64,000 bases of DNA from an uncultured Curvibacter sp. (GCA_903828535.1 CAIKMN010000031.1:124001-188000); one strand, 5' to 3'. Shown: positions 27,708 through 37,241, numbered from the stretch's first letter. Translations and numbers: made by a program. The notes: a model not told the origin generated them from the sequence alone.

Positions 27708-28352
27708 TCAGTGCAAGCCGGCGATGTAATCGGCCAGGGCCTTGATTTCTTTGTCGCTCAACTTGGCCGCCACACCCGACATTTGTTGGCTGTTCAGGCG
27801 AATGCCATCGCGGAAAGCGGTCAGTTGGGCTGCGGTGTAATCCCCGTGCTGACCCGCCAAACGGGGGTATTGGGCAGGAATACCCGCGCCGTTGGGGCTG
27901 TGGCAACCGGCGCAAGCGGCCATTTTCTTGTCAGCACTGCCGCCGCGGTAAAGCGCTTCGCCCAGTGCCAAGGTGTCTTTGTTCTTGGCAAAACCAGGTT
28001 TTTGGGTCTTGCTGGCCAACCAGTAAGCAATGTTCTTCATGTCGGCGTCGCTCAAACCAGCCGCCATGCCGGACATGATGGCGTTGGCACGGGCGCCCGA
28101 CTTAAATTCTGTCAATTGTTTGACCAAATATTCGGGGTGTTGGTGCGCCAATTTGGGGTAGGCGGGGGAACCTGAGTTGCCATCCGCGCCGTGGCAAGCC
28201 GCGCAAACGGCGGTGTAACGGGCTTCGCCGGCTGCCAAGTCGGGCTTGGTCGATTTAGGGGCTTCCGCTTTTTCCTCAGCGTGGGCCGCAGAAATGGGCA
28301 GAAACAAGGCCAGGCTGGTCAGCAAAGTGGCAAAAGTAGCAAGCAGCTTCAT
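27708..28352 (-). CDS. Cytochrome c4-type diheme protein
   Basis: A 214-residue periplasmic cytochrome with a cleavable signal (ending SAAHA) and two tandem class I heme domains. CAACH is at 50-54 and CAGCH at 147-151. Each has a distal methionine candidate (SGMAAGLSD and SGVAAKLSD contexts, with QQMSG). Cytochrome c4 donates electrons to terminal oxidases. It is divergent from engB, an arrangement common in betaproteobacteria. Confidence 0.9.
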   Translation of the reverse strand: MKLLATFATLLTSLALFLPISAAHAEEKAEAPKSTKPDLAAGEARYTAVCAACHGADGNSGSPAYPKLAHQHPEYLVKQLTEFKSGARANAIMSGMAAGLSDADMKNIAYWLASKTQKPGFAKNKDTLALGEALYRGGSADKKMAACAGCHSPNGAGIPAQYPRLAGQHGDYTAAQLTAFRDGIRLNSQQMSGVAAKLSDKEIKALADYIAGLH

Positions 28353-28440
28353 AGGTCAACTCGAAGGGTTAAATGGGTCGCTAATCGGGCGGATTCTACA
28401 ATGAGGCAAAGCCCACTTTGGCGCTTTGCACTGGATCCTC

Positions 28441-29211
28441 ATGATAAATTTACCCGCCACGCCCTCAGACATCACTGGCAAAGAGGCCATGGGCTGGCTG
28501 CACACCACCCGTTTTTTGACCACCGCCGCCCAACTTCACCACCTGCCACCGCTCGGCGTGCCTGAAATTGCCTTTGTGGGGCGGTCCAATGCCGGCAAGT
28601 CCACCTGCATCAACACCCTGACGCAGCACAAACAACTGGCCTTTGCTTCCAAAAAACCCGGCCGCACCCAACACATCAATTTATTTGCGGTGGGTCGCCA
28701 CAATGAAACCGACGCCGTGTTGGCTGATTTGCCGGGCTACGGCTACGCGGCCGTGCCCAAGGACGACAAAATTCGCTGGCAACGGGTGATGGCCAATTAT
28801 TTGGTCAGTCGTCCCAATTTAGTGGGCTTGGTCCTGCTTTGCGACCCCCGTTTGGGACTCACTGAATTGGATGAGAGCCTGCTTGAAATCGTCCGCCCTC
28901 GGGTGGAGCAAGGGCTTAAATTTTTGGTCCTGCTGACCAAGGCCGACAAGCTGACCCGATCCGAGGGGGCCAAGGCCCTGTCGATTGCGCGACTGCAAGC
29001 CGGCGGCGGAGAGGTCAAACTCTTTTCGGCCTTGAAAAAAACCGGCGTCGAAGAAACGGCTCAATTGCTGTGGCAATGGGCCCACGGACCTGAGGCCGAA
29101 AAACTGGTCCTTGAAAATTCGGCCCTAGAAACCAAGGCCTTAGAAACCCACACAGGAATCTCCGATGCAGCCCTCGCCCACCCCGTCTCTGACAGCGAAC
29201 CCCGGGATTGA
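28441..29211 (+). CDS. engB: Ribosome biogenesis GTPase YsxC/EngB
   Basis: This GTPase for 50S subunit assembly (256 aa) has P-loop GRSNAGKS at 47-54, PGRTQHIN as switch I, G3 DLPGYGYA, G4 TKADK and G5 SALK. ATG 28441 is chosen over an upstream TTG. The last 40 or so residues (LENSALETKALETH and beyond) are a variable tail. They include a short duplicated ALET-type unit and overlap the next gene by 47 bp. Confidence 0.94.
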   Translation: MINLPATPSDITGKEAMGWLHTTRFLTTAAQLHHLPPLGVPEIAFVGRSNAGKSTCINTLTQHKQLAFASKKPGRTQHINLFAVGRHNETDAVLADLPGYGYAAVPKDDKIRWQRVMANYLVSRPNLVGLVLLCDPRLGLTELDESLLEIVRPRVEQGLKFLVLLTKADKLTRSEGAKALSIARLQAGGGEVKLFSALKKTGVEETAQLLWQWAHGPEAEKLVLENSALETKALETHTGISDAALAHPVSDSEPRD

Positions 29212-30100
29212 AACTTTTCGCGCCGTGCTGGCGCATGGCATCGAATTAAGCTGCCGCGCTTCGGGGCCGAAAGAGGGCCAGGTGTTGTTGTTTTTGCACG
29301 GTTTCCCCGAGGCAGCTTTTGTTTGGGACGAACTCCTGCTGCACTTCGCCAAAACCGAAAACGGCGGCTACCGCTGCGTCGCGCCGAATCTGCGAGGCTA
29401 CGAACACTCCAGCCGGCCAACCGAGGTCGGTGCTTATCGGGCCAAATTTTTGTGTCAAGACATCTACGCCTTGATGGAGCAGATCAGCCCGAAACGGCCC
29501 TTGGCCGCCTTGGTCGCGCACGATTGGGGCGGCGCGGTCGCTTGGAGTGTGGCCAACCAACGACCAGAATTGATGCAGCGCTTGGTCATCGTGAACTCGC
29601 CGCACCCAGGCACTTTTTGGCGCGAGTTAAAAAACAGCCCCGAGCAACAAGCCGCCAGCGCCTACATGAACTTTTTGGTGCGCCCCGATTCCGCCCAGCT
29701 GTTGGCGCAGGACCATTTCAAGCGCTTGTGGCCTTTCTTGATGAACCCAGATCGCCCATCTTGGCTCACCGATGAGGTCATGGCCCAATATGAGCACGTG
29801 TGGTCACTGGGCCTAGAGGCGGGGTGCCACTACTACCGCGCTTCTCCCTTGCGGCCTGAAACCGCAGACGACAAAACCATTGTCACCTTGGAACTGCCCC
29901 GCAGCATGTTGACCATTTCAGTGCCCACGCTGGTGCTTTGGGGCTTGAAGGACATCGCCCTGCGGCCCGGCTTGTTAGACGGCCTGGAAGACTATGTGCC
30001 TCAGCTGACTTTGCGCACCCATGCCCAGGCCAGCCACTGGATGGTGCATGAAGACCCTGTTTGGGTAGAGCAGCAAATGGGCGCTTTTTTGGATCAGTAA
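29165..30100 (+). CDS. Alpha/beta hydrolase, epoxide hydrolase/haloalkane dehalogenase type
   Basis: A 311-residue alpha/beta hydrolase. HGFPE (45-49) forms the oxyanion region, Asp120 in AHDWGGAVAW is the nucleophile typical of epoxide hydrolases and dehalogenases rather than serine esterases, and HWMVHEDP near the end supplies the catalytic His. The substrate is not predictable. Its start overlaps engB by 47 bp. The fold begins near residue 15, so a much later start is unlikely. Its 3' end overlaps the convergent acyltransferase gene by 7 bp. Confidence 0.82.
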   Translation: MQPSPTPSLTANPGIETFRAVLAHGIELSCRASGPKEGQVLLFLHGFPEAAFVWDELLLHFAKTENGGYRCVAPNLRGYEHSSRPTEVGAYRAKFLCQDIYALMEQISPKRPLAALVAHDWGGAVAWSVANQRPELMQRLVIVNSPHPGTFWRELKNSPEQQAASAYMNFLVRPDSAQLLAQDHFKRLWPFLMNPDRPSWLTDEVMAQYEHVWSLGLEAGCHYYRASPLRPETADDKTIVTLELPRSMLTISVPTLVLWGLKDIALRPGLLDGLEDYVPQLTLRTHAQASHWMVHEDPVWVEQQMGAFLDQ

Positions 30101-31005
30101 ACCGACGCCACACCGGGCGGGCGGGTTTTGAAGCGCTTGTGCACCCAGTAGTACTGCGCAGGGTCTTGGTTGATCCAGCCCTCTAAGCGCTGGTTCATCA
30201 AGGCCGTATCGGCTTGCACGTCGTCGCTGGGAAAGTGCTCCCAAGGCGGCATGACTTCAATTTCATAGCCGGTTCGGGTGACCCGCGACACCACCGGCAC
30301 GACCCGCGCACGGCCCAATTTGGCAAAGCGAGAGAGCGAAGGCACCGTCGCGGCCTGTTGACAGAAAAAGGGGACAAAAATCGATTCCTCGGGGCCAAAA
30401 TTCATGTCAGGCAACAAATACAACGCACCGCCTTTGCGCAGGCTTTGGAGAATCGATTTAACCCCTTGGTCACGGCGCAACATTTGCACCTTGCCAAAGC
30501 GCTGGCGGCCCTGGGTCATCCAGTCGTTGATGGCCGGATTCGATTGGGTGGTGAAGATGCTGGTGTAGTCCCGGTCAATCGCCAAAGACATGGCCATCGC
30601 GCCTGCCTCTAAACCATAAAAATGGGGTGAAAACAAAACAGTGGGCGTCGGAAGGGGCTCCGAAGTTGTCGCGTCCAACGTGGTCGTTTCAGCCAACGAC
30701 GCCAACTGGGACCACGCCCCGACCCGCTTCAAGCGGCTCTCAATCACCTCGGCCGAGGCGCTCCACAACCAACCTCGGTCCAACAATGTTTGGGCAAAGT
30801 AAATGAAATTTTGCACAGCCCAGCGACGCCGTTGGGCGGCGGAGACTGCCGGAAAACAAAGGCTCAAATTGGTCTGCACCACATGACGACGCCCTGGTGC
30901 CGCCGCGTACAAAACCCAGCCCAAGCCCCAGCCCAAGGCGCGCAACACCGGCAAAGGCAAGCGCCCCAGCAGGGTCAAAAGGGCAATGCCCCATTTAGCA
31001 GCCAT
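30094..31005 (-). CDS. LpxL/HtrB-family lipid A acyltransferase (copy 1)
   Basis: A 303-residue member of the LpxL/LpxM late acyltransferase family, which add secondary acyl chains to lipid A at the inner membrane. An N-terminal membrane anchor precedes the HX4E catalytic motif (His128 and Glu133 in SPHFYGLEAG). GALYLLPDMNFGPEESIFVPFFC matches the conserved substrate region, and the QYYWVHKRFKTRP ending is characteristic. It starts 3 bp after the second acyltransferase gene, so both are cotranscribed. Confidence 0.87.
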   Translation of the reverse strand: MAAKWGIALLTLLGRLPLPVLRALGWGLGWVLYAAAPGRRHVVQTNLSLCFPAVSAAQRRRWAVQNFIYFAQTLLDRGWLWSASAEVIESRLKRVGAWSQLASLAETTTLDATTSEPLPTPTVLFSPHFYGLEAGAMAMSLAIDRDYTSIFTTQSNPAINDWMTQGRQRFGKVQMLRRDQGVKSILQSLRKGGALYLLPDMNFGPEESIFVPFFCQQAATVPSLSRFAKLGRARVVPVVSRVTRTGYEIEVMPPWEHFPSDDVQADTALMNQRLEGWINQDPAQYYWVHKRFKTRPPGVASVY

Positions 31006-31008
31006 GGT

Positions 31009-31836
31009 TCATGCCCCCGATCGAGGCGCTTTGTAGCGGTTGTAAGCCCACAGGTATTGTTCTGGGAAGCGGGCAATCAAACGCGCCATCTCCCCATTGA
31101 TTTGTTGAACCGCGGAGTCTAAATCAGCCGCCAAGGGGTGTGCCAATTCAGCCAGATGAACTCGGTAACCACGGCCCCAAGAGAGCCTCTCGACAATCAC
31201 CAACACCACGAAGGCGCCTGTCTGCTGAACCAAACGAGCCGCCAAGGTCATCGAGTAAGCGGGCTGGCCAAAAAAAGAGGCCCAAACGCCCTGCCCTTCA
31301 GGCGGCACTTGGTCGGGTAACAAACCCACTGTTTCGCCTGCCCGCAGGGCTTTCAACATTTGGCGCACCCCCCCCATCGTGGTGGTGGCGGTTTTTAGTG
31401 AAGGGCGTTCACGTGCTGTGGCCTGGACCTCCGCCAAGCTGGCATTGCGAGAAGGTCGGTACAACACTGTAATGGGGCCGAGTTGCGCCGCAAACTGTTT
31501 GGCAAAGGACTGCGGCGCCATTTCAAAACAACCCAAATGGGGCGTCAGCAGCAAGATGCCTTTGCCTTTTGCATGGGCCCGGATTAACAAATCGGAGTCG
31601 ATCCATTCGCAGGGCGGCTGTTCACCCAACCACAGCCTGGGGGTCTCCCCGACCAAACAACCGGCCTGCCCCACGCTGGCCCAAACCGCATGCGACTGTC
31701 CCGCCAATTTGGCGTTGGCAAAGAGCCGCTGGCGGTAACTCGGCGAGAGCAAAAAAGTGGCCCAACCCAAGACCCAGCCCAAGGCCTGCAATGCCCACAA
31801 TGGCCAACGGGAGAAGAATTTGAACAACCAAATCAT
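31009..31836 (-). CDS. LpxL/HtrB-family lipid A acyltransferase (copy 2)
   Basis: A 275-residue relative of the neighbouring gene with HX4E (His100, Glu105 in TPHLGCFEMAP), AGETVGLLPDQVPPEGQGVW and the LWAYNRYKAPR ending. Two adjacent members probably attach different secondary acyl chains to lipid A, though which copy corresponds to LpxL or LpxM cannot be told. I start at ATG 31836; a GTG 18 bp upstream is also possible. It is divergent from metK and its start region overlaps the predicted metK promoter. Confidence 0.85.
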   Translation of the reverse strand: MIWLFKFFSRWPLWALQALGWVLGWATFLLSPSYRQRLFANAKLAGQSHAVWASVGQAGCLVGETPRLWLGEQPPCEWIDSDLLIRAHAKGKGILLLTPHLGCFEMAPQSFAKQFAAQLGPITVLYRPSRNASLAEVQATARERPSLKTATTTMGGVRQMLKALRAGETVGLLPDQVPPEGQGVWASFFGQPAYSMTLAARLVQQTGAFVVLVIVERLSWGRGYRVHLAELAHPLAADLDSAVQQINGEMARLIARFPEQYLWAYNRYKAPRSGA

Positions 31837-31848
31837 TTTGAATAGAAT
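31820..31848 (+). promoter_or_regulatory. Predicted sigma-70 promoter of metK
   Basis: TTGAAC (31820-31825), a 17-bp spacer and TAGAAT (31843-31848) match -35/-10. This gives a leader of roughly 115 nt before metK, which contains the structures described separately. Confidence 0.6.
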
Positions 31849-31854
31849 ACACAC

Positions 31855-31959
31855 GTCGCCGAGTTACTGAACAACTTGCAGGGCGACTTTAAAAACAACT
31901 GCTAAAGCGTTCGCCACAGTCACCAAGCTGAGGGGAACGCCCCTTCACTTAACTTGGAG
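31855..31959 (+). promoter_or_regulatory. Structured metK 5' leader, candidate cis-regulatory RNA
   Basis: GTCGCC (31855-31860) pairs with GGCGAC (31882-31887) around an inner AGTT/AACT stem (31862-31865 with 31873-31876). A GC hairpin GGGG-AACG-CCCC sits at 31932-31943. CCAAG (31923-31927) can pair with CTTGG (31953-31957), covering the Shine-Dalgarno GGAG. GCGTTC (31907-31912) can pair instead with GAACGC (31935-31940), which would open the GC hairpin. That is an on/off layout. It does not match the SAM or SAH riboswitch consensus patterns I know. Confidence 0.5.
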
Positions 31960-31968
31960 TCTTTTGAC

Positions 31969-33144
31969 ATGGCGAACGATTATCTCTTTACCTCTGAATC
32001 CGTCTCTGAAGGTCACCCCGACAAGGTGGCCGACCAGATTTCTGACGCGATTTTGGACGCAATTTTCAAACAAGACCCGCGCAGCCGCGTGGCCGCTGAA
32101 ACCCTGACCAACACCGGCTTGGTCGTGCTGGCCGGCGAAATCACCACCAACGCCCATGTGGACTACATCCAAGTGGCGCGCGACACCATCAAGCGCATTG
32201 GCTACGACAACACCGAGTACGGCATCGACTACAAAGGTTGCGCGGTGATGGTTTGTTACGACAAACAATCGAATGACATCGCTCAAGGCGTGGATCATGC
32301 CTCGGACGACCATTTGAACACCGGTGCGGGCGACCAAGGCCTGATGTTTGGTTATGCCTGCGACGAAACGCCTGAGCTGATGCCTGCCGCCCTCCACTAC
32401 GCCCACCGCTTGGTGGAGCGCCAAGCCCAGTTGCGCAAAGACGGCCGCCTGCCCTTTTTGCGCCCCGACGCCAAGAGCCAAGTCACGCTGCGCTATGTGA
32501 ACGGTGTGCCGCAAAGCATTGACACCGTGGTGCTGTCGACCCAGCACAGCCCCGATCAGAGCGAAACCCCGCACAAAATGAAGGCCAGCTTCACCGAGGC
32601 CATCATTGAAGAAATCATCAAGCCCGTGCTGCCCAAAGCGTGGTTGGTCGACACCAAGTACCTCATCAACCCCACGGGTCGTTTTGTGATTGGTGGCCCG
32701 CAAGGCGACTGCGGCTTGACAGGTCGCAAGATCATTGTGGACACCTACGGCGGCGCTTGCCCCCACGGCGGTGGTGCTTTCTCTGGCAAAGACCCCACCA
32801 AGGTGGACCGTTCAGCTGCCTATGCTGCGCGTTATGTCGCGAAGAACATCGTGGCCGCTGGCTTGGCGAAAAAGTGCCAAGTGCAAGTGGCTTACGCGAT
32901 TGGCGTGGCCAAGCCGATGAACATCACGGTGAACACCTTGGGCACGGGCGTGGTCTCCGACGAAAAGCTCTCCGCCCTGGTCGCCGAGCACTTTGATTTG
33001 CGCCCCAAAGGCATCATTCAGATGCTCGATTTGTTGCGCCCCATCTACGAAAAAACCGCGGCCTATGGTCACTTTGGCCGTGAAGAACCTGAGTTTTCTT
33101 GGGAACGCACCGACAAGGCAGCGGCATTGAAGGCAGCGGTTTAA
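31969..33144 (+). CDS. metK: S-adenosylmethionine synthetase
   Basis: MetK (391 aa) makes SAM from methionine and ATP. Hallmarks are [18 protein letters not shown], the [12 protein letters not shown] loop, [21 protein letters not shown] (read in parts) and [16 protein letters not shown]. Start ATG 31969 ([11 protein letters not shown]) follows GGAG by about 9 nt; five codons upstream in frame are not conserved. Transcribed alone, with a folded leader and a hairpin terminator at the stop. Confidence 0.97.
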   Translation: MANDYLFTSESVSEGHPDKVADQISDAILDAIFKQDPRSRVAAETLTNTGLVVLAGEITTNAHVDYIQVARDTIKRIGYDNTEYGIDYKGCAVMVCYDKQSNDIAQGVDHASDDHLNTGAGDQGLMFGYACDETPELMPAALHYAHRLVERQAQLRKDGRLPFLRPDAKSQVTLRYVNGVPQSIDTVVLSTQHSPDQSETPHKMKASFTEAIIEEIIKPVLPKAWLVDTKYLINPTGRFVIGGPQGDCGLTGRKIIVDTYGGACPHGGGAFSGKDPTKVDRSAAYAARYVAKNIVAAGLAKKCQVQVAYAIGVAKPMNITVNTLGTGVVSDEKLSALVAEHFDLRPKGIIQMLDLLRPIYEKTAAYGHFGREEPEFSWERTDKAAALKAAV

Positions 33145-33164
33145 AAATCCATTCATGGATTTTT
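33143..33164. terminator. AT-rich intrinsic terminator after metK
   Basis: AAAAATCCAT (33143-33152) and ATGGATTTTT (33155-33164) form a perfect hairpin with A and T runs on both sides, so it can also serve the convergent thi operon. Confidence 0.75.
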
Positions 33165-33277
33165 AGGGCTGACATTTCCCTTCTTTGCGGTGGTCTTGCT
33201 GGGCTGGCTGCGCTGGCTGGCCTCCCGGTTAGGGTGGCTGTCCATCGGGCTCATGCCAACCCCCTGAAACGCCAAAA

Positions 33278-35032
33278 TCAAGCCAGCGAGGGTTTTGGCA
33301 GGCTCGGTTTGAAGATTTGGCGTTCCGTCTCATGGTGCTTGGCCAGTGCCCAACCCTTTTCCAGCGCCGCTTGGAGCAGAGGCACCCCTTGGGCGGGATC
33401 GTGTTGCACAGCCCGCACCACCGCCACGCCGTCGACACCACACGCAGCGGCTTGTTCGACTTGCTCGGCCGACAAAATGCCCCCAATCGCCACGACAGGG
33501 CAACCCGCCATTTGCTGCCACCAAGCCAAATTGTGCAGACCCTGTGGCAACCAGGGCATGGCCTTGGTCAAGGTGGGCCAGACGGGGCCGCAGGCGATGT
33601 AACGAGGCAACAAGGCGCGTGCACGGCACAACTCCCACAGGCTGTGGGTGCTGATCCCCAAATCGAGCCCACTGGCACTTAAATCTTGGCGTTCTTCGGG
33701 GGTCATCGCTGCCAAATCTTCTTGGCCCAAATGAACCGCGGGTGCCCCTTGGGCCAAGGCCTGACGCCAATGGTCGTTGATGAACAACAAGGCGCCATGT
33801 TCTTTGGCAAGCGCCACCGCCTGAGCAATGTTTTGATTCAGTTCGTGCCACCAAGCGGCCTCTGGCTCCAGCGGGGCTTTGATGCGCAGCTGTACCGTGC
33901 GGATGCCGGCGTCCAACACTTGTTTTAACCACGCCAAATGGTCGACCACGGCATATAAGCCCAAGGCCTTTTGGTTATGGTTTTGGTTCTGCTTCTGGTT
34001 CTGTTTCAGCGGCGGCTCCTCGTCGGGCAGCTGCCAGGTGACCTCAGCCGCCCCCCAAGACAATGTCGGTAGCAAACTGGGGTCATTGCCAAAGCCACTT
34101 TGGGCCTGTACGGGGCCCGCCCCTGCGCCCGCCGGGTAAGCGTGGCGCAACGCGTGGGTGGTGGCCATCTTGGCCAAGACCACCGCGTCGGCGCAGACAA
34201 AACCCAAGGCCAACGCACTGGCCGCGCTGGTCGCAAAAGTGCAACCGGTGCCGTGGTGGTGCACCGTGGCTTCTCGGGGCAAACTCAACCAACCAGAGGC
34301 TTCGGGTGTGCTCAACCAATCCAAGGACTGGCCAGGGGCCAAGTCAGTGTCGCCGCCGGTGATGCAAACCGCCTGCACCCCTTGGGCCATCAAACGCCTG
34401 GCCCATTGTGGCTCTTGCGGCGATTGCGGCGATTGCGGTTCATCCAAAGGTTTCGGGGGTTGATCTTCGCCCAACAAGCGCATGGCCTCACGCCGGTTTG
34501 GCGTGAGGAGGGTCGCTCGGGGCAAGAGCCATTCGCGGTAGGCTTGCACCACGGCTTGGTTGGCAAATGAGGTGCCGCTGGTCGAGCCCAAGACGGGGTC
34601 AACCACCAAAGCGAGTGGGCCTTTTTCACGCAGACGGTCGACCCAACGCGCCACCACTTTAATTTGCGCCACGCCCCCCAGCAAGCCTGTTTTGATGGCG
34701 CGCGGCGGCAAGTCTTGGGCCAACGCCTGCAACTGGGCGTCTAGCCATTCAGCGTCCATCGGCACCACCGACAGCACCGCCTCAGAGTTCTGTGCCGTGA
34801 TCGCAGAGACCACCGGGCACAGGTGCACGCCAAAGGCCTGCGCTGCACGCAAGTCGGCAGCCAAACCCGCACCGCCGCCGCTGTCGTTGCCCGCTATGCT
34901 CCACACAACCGCCGGCGCTAAATCAGGACCCTGAGTACGGTCTTTTGTAGGACCTTGAACAGGATTGCGGGTCAAGGCGGTGAGCGAATTAAGTGAGGTC
35001 GGCGAGGTCAAGTTTGTCGGCGAGGTGGTCAT
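33278..35032 (-). CDS. ThiD-ThiE fusion: HMP-P kinase and thiamine-phosphate synthase
   Basis: This 584-residue protein joins two thiamine enzymes. The N-terminal ribokinase-fold ThiD domain (about 40-335) has IAGNDSGGGAGLAADL, VVSAITAQNS, VDPVLGSTSGTSF and the HHHGTGCTFATSAASALA anion hole. The C-terminal ThiE TIM barrel (about 372-570) has TVQLRIK, LFINDHWRQAL, GISTHS, ACGPVWPTLTKA and VAIGGI. Start ATG 35032. The head, an internal QSPQSPQEPQ segment and the KQNQKQNQNHNQK linker are tandem-repeat low complexity. It is the last gene of thiCOSG-thiDE. Confidence 0.92.
   Translation of the reverse strand: MTTSPTNLTSPTSLNSLTALTRNPVQGPTKDRTQGPDLAPAVVWSIAGNDSGGGAGLAADLRAAQAFGVHLCPVVSAITAQNSEAVLSVVPMDAEWLDAQLQALAQDLPPRAIKTGLLGGVAQIKVVARWVDRLREKGPLALVVDPVLGSTSGTSFANQAVVQAYREWLLPRATLLTPNRREAMRLLGEDQPPKPLDEPQSPQSPQEPQWARRLMAQGVQAVCITGGDTDLAPGQSLDWLSTPEASGWLSLPREATVHHHGTGCTFATSAASALALGFVCADAVVLAKMATTHALRHAYPAGAGAGPVQAQSGFGNDPSLLPTLSWGAAEVTWQLPDEEPPLKQNQKQNQNHNQKALGLYAVVDHLAWLKQVLDAGIRTVQLRIKAPLEPEAAWWHELNQNIAQAVALAKEHGALLFINDHWRQALAQGAPAVHLGQEDLAAMTPEERQDLSASGLDLGISTHSLWELCRARALLPRYIACGPVWPTLTKAMPWLPQGLHNLAWWQQMAGCPVVAIGGILSAEQVEQAAACGVDGVAVVRAVQHDPAQGVPLLQAALEKGWALAKHHETERQIFKPSLPKPSLA
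33970..34010 (-). repeat. In-frame repeat encoding the ThiD-ThiE linker
   Basis: Degenerate 12-bp units (TTTTGGTT/CTGG variants on the plus strand) encode alternating K-Q-N-Q between the two enzyme domains. A second 9-bp repeat at 34415-34440 encodes QSPQSPQ inside the ThiD part. Confidence 0.8.
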
Positions 35033-35067
35033 GTTTGCCTGAACGCAAAAAAATTTCAGCAGCCCCG

Positions 35068-35910
35068 TCAAAGCAACAGGGGTGCGCCGCCCACGGGCGT
35101 GCTGGCAACGGCAAAGTCTTGTGGCGGCATCACACCGGCCAAGTAAGCCATGCGTCCCGCCGCAATGGCGGCACCAAAGGCGTGGGCCATCGCCACCGGT
35201 GTTTTGGCTTGTGAAACAGCCGAGTTCAACAACACCGCGTCAAAACCCATCTCCATGGCCTGCGCCGCGTGTGAAGGGGCCCCAATGCCCGCGTCGATGA
35301 TCAAAGTGGTGTCGGGCAAACGCTCGCGCAGGGTGCGCAAGGCGAACGGGTTTAACAAGCCCTGACCAGAGCCAATCGGGGCACCCCAAGGCATCAGCAA
35401 TGGACAACCCACGTCGAGCAACCGGCGGCAAGTGACGAGGTCGTCGGTGCAATACGGAAACACCGTGAAGCCATCGCGCACCAATTGCTCGGCCGCGCTG
35501 ACCAACTCGAACGGATCCGGCTGCAAGGTGTGCTCGTCGCCTACCACCTCGAGTTTGAGCCAAGGGGTGTCGTACAACTCCCGCGCCATGTGGGCCAATT
35601 GAATCGCCTCACGTGCGCTTCGGCAGCCTGCGGTATTGGGCAGCAAACGAGCCTGACCCTGCTTCAAGGCATTTTGAATGATGGCGATGAAGCCGTTGTC
35701 ACCTTGCGCGGCCAAAGTGCGCTTGAGCCCAACGGTCACGATTTGGGTGTGCGACACCGCAATCGATTCGGCGAGCACCTGGGGCGATGGATACCCCGCC
35801 GTACCCAGCAGAAATCGGCTTTTAAGTACCACGTCGCCGACCTGCCAAAGGTCCGTTGCGTCTGGATTTTTCACGTCACTTGGCGTTGCTTTCATGTCAT
35901 TGCTTTTCAT
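35068..35910 (-). CDS. thiG: Thiazole synthase ThiG
   Basis: ThiG (280 aa) builds the thiazole phosphate of thiamine from deoxyxylulose phosphate, dehydroglycine and ThiS thiocarboxylate. Family signatures are SRFLLGTAGYPS, VTVGLKR (active-site Lys), LLPNTAGCRSAREA, KLEVVGD and PWGAPIGSGQG, with IDAGIGAPSHAAQAMEMGFDA in two parts. The first 20 residues are variable. ATG 35910 overlaps the thiS stop (TGATG). 35 bp separate it from thiDE. Confidence 0.96.
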   Translation of the reverse strand: MKSNDMKATPSDVKNPDATDLWQVGDVVLKSRFLLGTAGYPSPQVLAESIAVSHTQIVTVGLKRTLAAQGDNGFIAIIQNALKQGQARLLPNTAGCRSAREAIQLAHMARELYDTPWLKLEVVGDEHTLQPDPFELVSAAEQLVRDGFTVFPYCTDDLVTCRRLLDVGCPLLMPWGAPIGSGQGLLNPFALRTLRERLPDTTLIIDAGIGAPSHAAQAMEMGFDAVLLNSAVSQAKTPVAMAHAFGAAIAAGRMAYLAGVMPPQDFAVASTPVGGAPLLL

Positions 35911-36149
35911 CAGCCGCCCACAATCGGTTGGAACAACAGCACCGCATCGCCCTTTTGCAAAACAAAAGATTCGCGCTGCGTGCGGGGAACAAAAACCCCA
36001 TTGACGGAGGTTGCCACGGCTTGGGGCAACTTATCCAAAGAAGCCAGGAGCGCGGACAGCGTTGTCCCCGTGGCCACGGCGTGGGGCTGGCCATCCAGAG
36101 AAATAGAGGTTTGAACGGTTATTTTATTTTCCAAGTCAGGCTCAGACAT
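35910..36149 (-). CDS. thiS: Sulfur carrier protein ThiS
   Basis: A 79-residue ubiquitin-like carrier ending in the essential Gly-Gly. Its C-terminal glycine becomes the thiocarboxylate that donates sulfur to thiazole. TTLSALLASLDK, VATSVNGVFVPR and GDAVLLFQPIVGG fit the family; it is slightly longer than usual at the N-terminus. Start ATG 36149 overlaps thiO by 8 bp, and the stop overlaps thiG. Confidence 0.93.
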   Translation of the reverse strand: MSEPDLENKITVQTSISLDGQPHAVATGTTLSALLASLDKLPQAVATSVNGVFVPRTQRESFVLQKGDAVLLFQPIVGG

Positions 36150-37241
36150 GTTCAGCCTCCCCACGCAATCTGTTGAATTGGGTCAGGGCGTCTGCCACGA
36201 TGGCCGGGGCCAACAACCAACCATGGCGGAACAGCCCGTTGATTCGCAGCAAGCCTGGCGCCATTTCTGTCAAAGGTTCGTTGTCGGGCAAAGCCGGGCG
36301 TAAATTGGTGTCCAATCGCAAAACCCTTGATTCAGCCAAGGCGGGCATCACACTGTGCGCGGCGGACAAGAGTTCCACCACGCTGCGCAATGAAACGGGC
36401 GAGCGGTCTTCGCTTTCAATTTCACTGGCGCCCACCAACACGATGTCGGCGGTTCGGGGCACCAAATAAACGCGGTGGCGGGGGTGCAACAAACGCAGCG
36501 GTCGGTTGAGTCCATGATTCGGGGCCTGCAACCAAGCCACCTCGCCCCGCACGCCACGCACCGGCCACTCGGGTTTGGCGCCCACCCCGCGCACGTCAAT
36601 CGCCCAATCAAAACGGGCATTTTCACCAGACGCCAGTTGCAGTTCATTCGGGCTTACAGCCCTTACACGTTGGCCCCAGTGCCACTGAACATTCTGGGCC
36701 TTGGCATGCAGCGCCAACAAGGTCGCCACCGGGTTGATTTGCCCCTCTCCCGGCAGCATCCACGCATGGGCCACCCCGTGGACAGCGGGCTCTAGCTCAG
36801 CCAGGGCGGTCAGCGTCAGCGCTTGTGCTTGGGGCAGGTCGAGCCCTGAATTCGAGAGGCGAGCCAAGACCCGTTGGGCCGCCCCCAAATCCGAGCGGTG
36901 CGCGACCAAACAACTGCCCCGCACTTGCACCAAATCCGGTTGTTCCAAAGCCGCTGCATGGGCTTGCCACAAGGGAATCGATCGCCAGCCCAAACGCGCG
37001 ACCTCGATGGAGCTGTTGTCCAACTCGGCCAAGGGGCTGAGCATGCCCGCGGCGGTGAAGCCCGCGGCCTGCTGACCATGGACCTGCTGGCCATGAAAGT
37101 GGGGCTGCTCGTCCGCCGCCGGGTCGAACACGCTGACGCGGTGCCCGGCCCGAGACAGTTGCCAAGCCAGCAATCGGCCCACCAGGCCCGCGCCGGCGAT
37201 GCCGATGGACAGACTCGGGCCCGTTGGCATTTCCATGCTCA

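Noticed and set aside
31855-31968. Known SAM or SAH riboswitch upstream of metK
   Set aside because: I could not fit the leader to the SAM-I, SAM-II, SAM/SAH or SAH consensus patterns from memory, so it is reported only as an unclassified structured leader.
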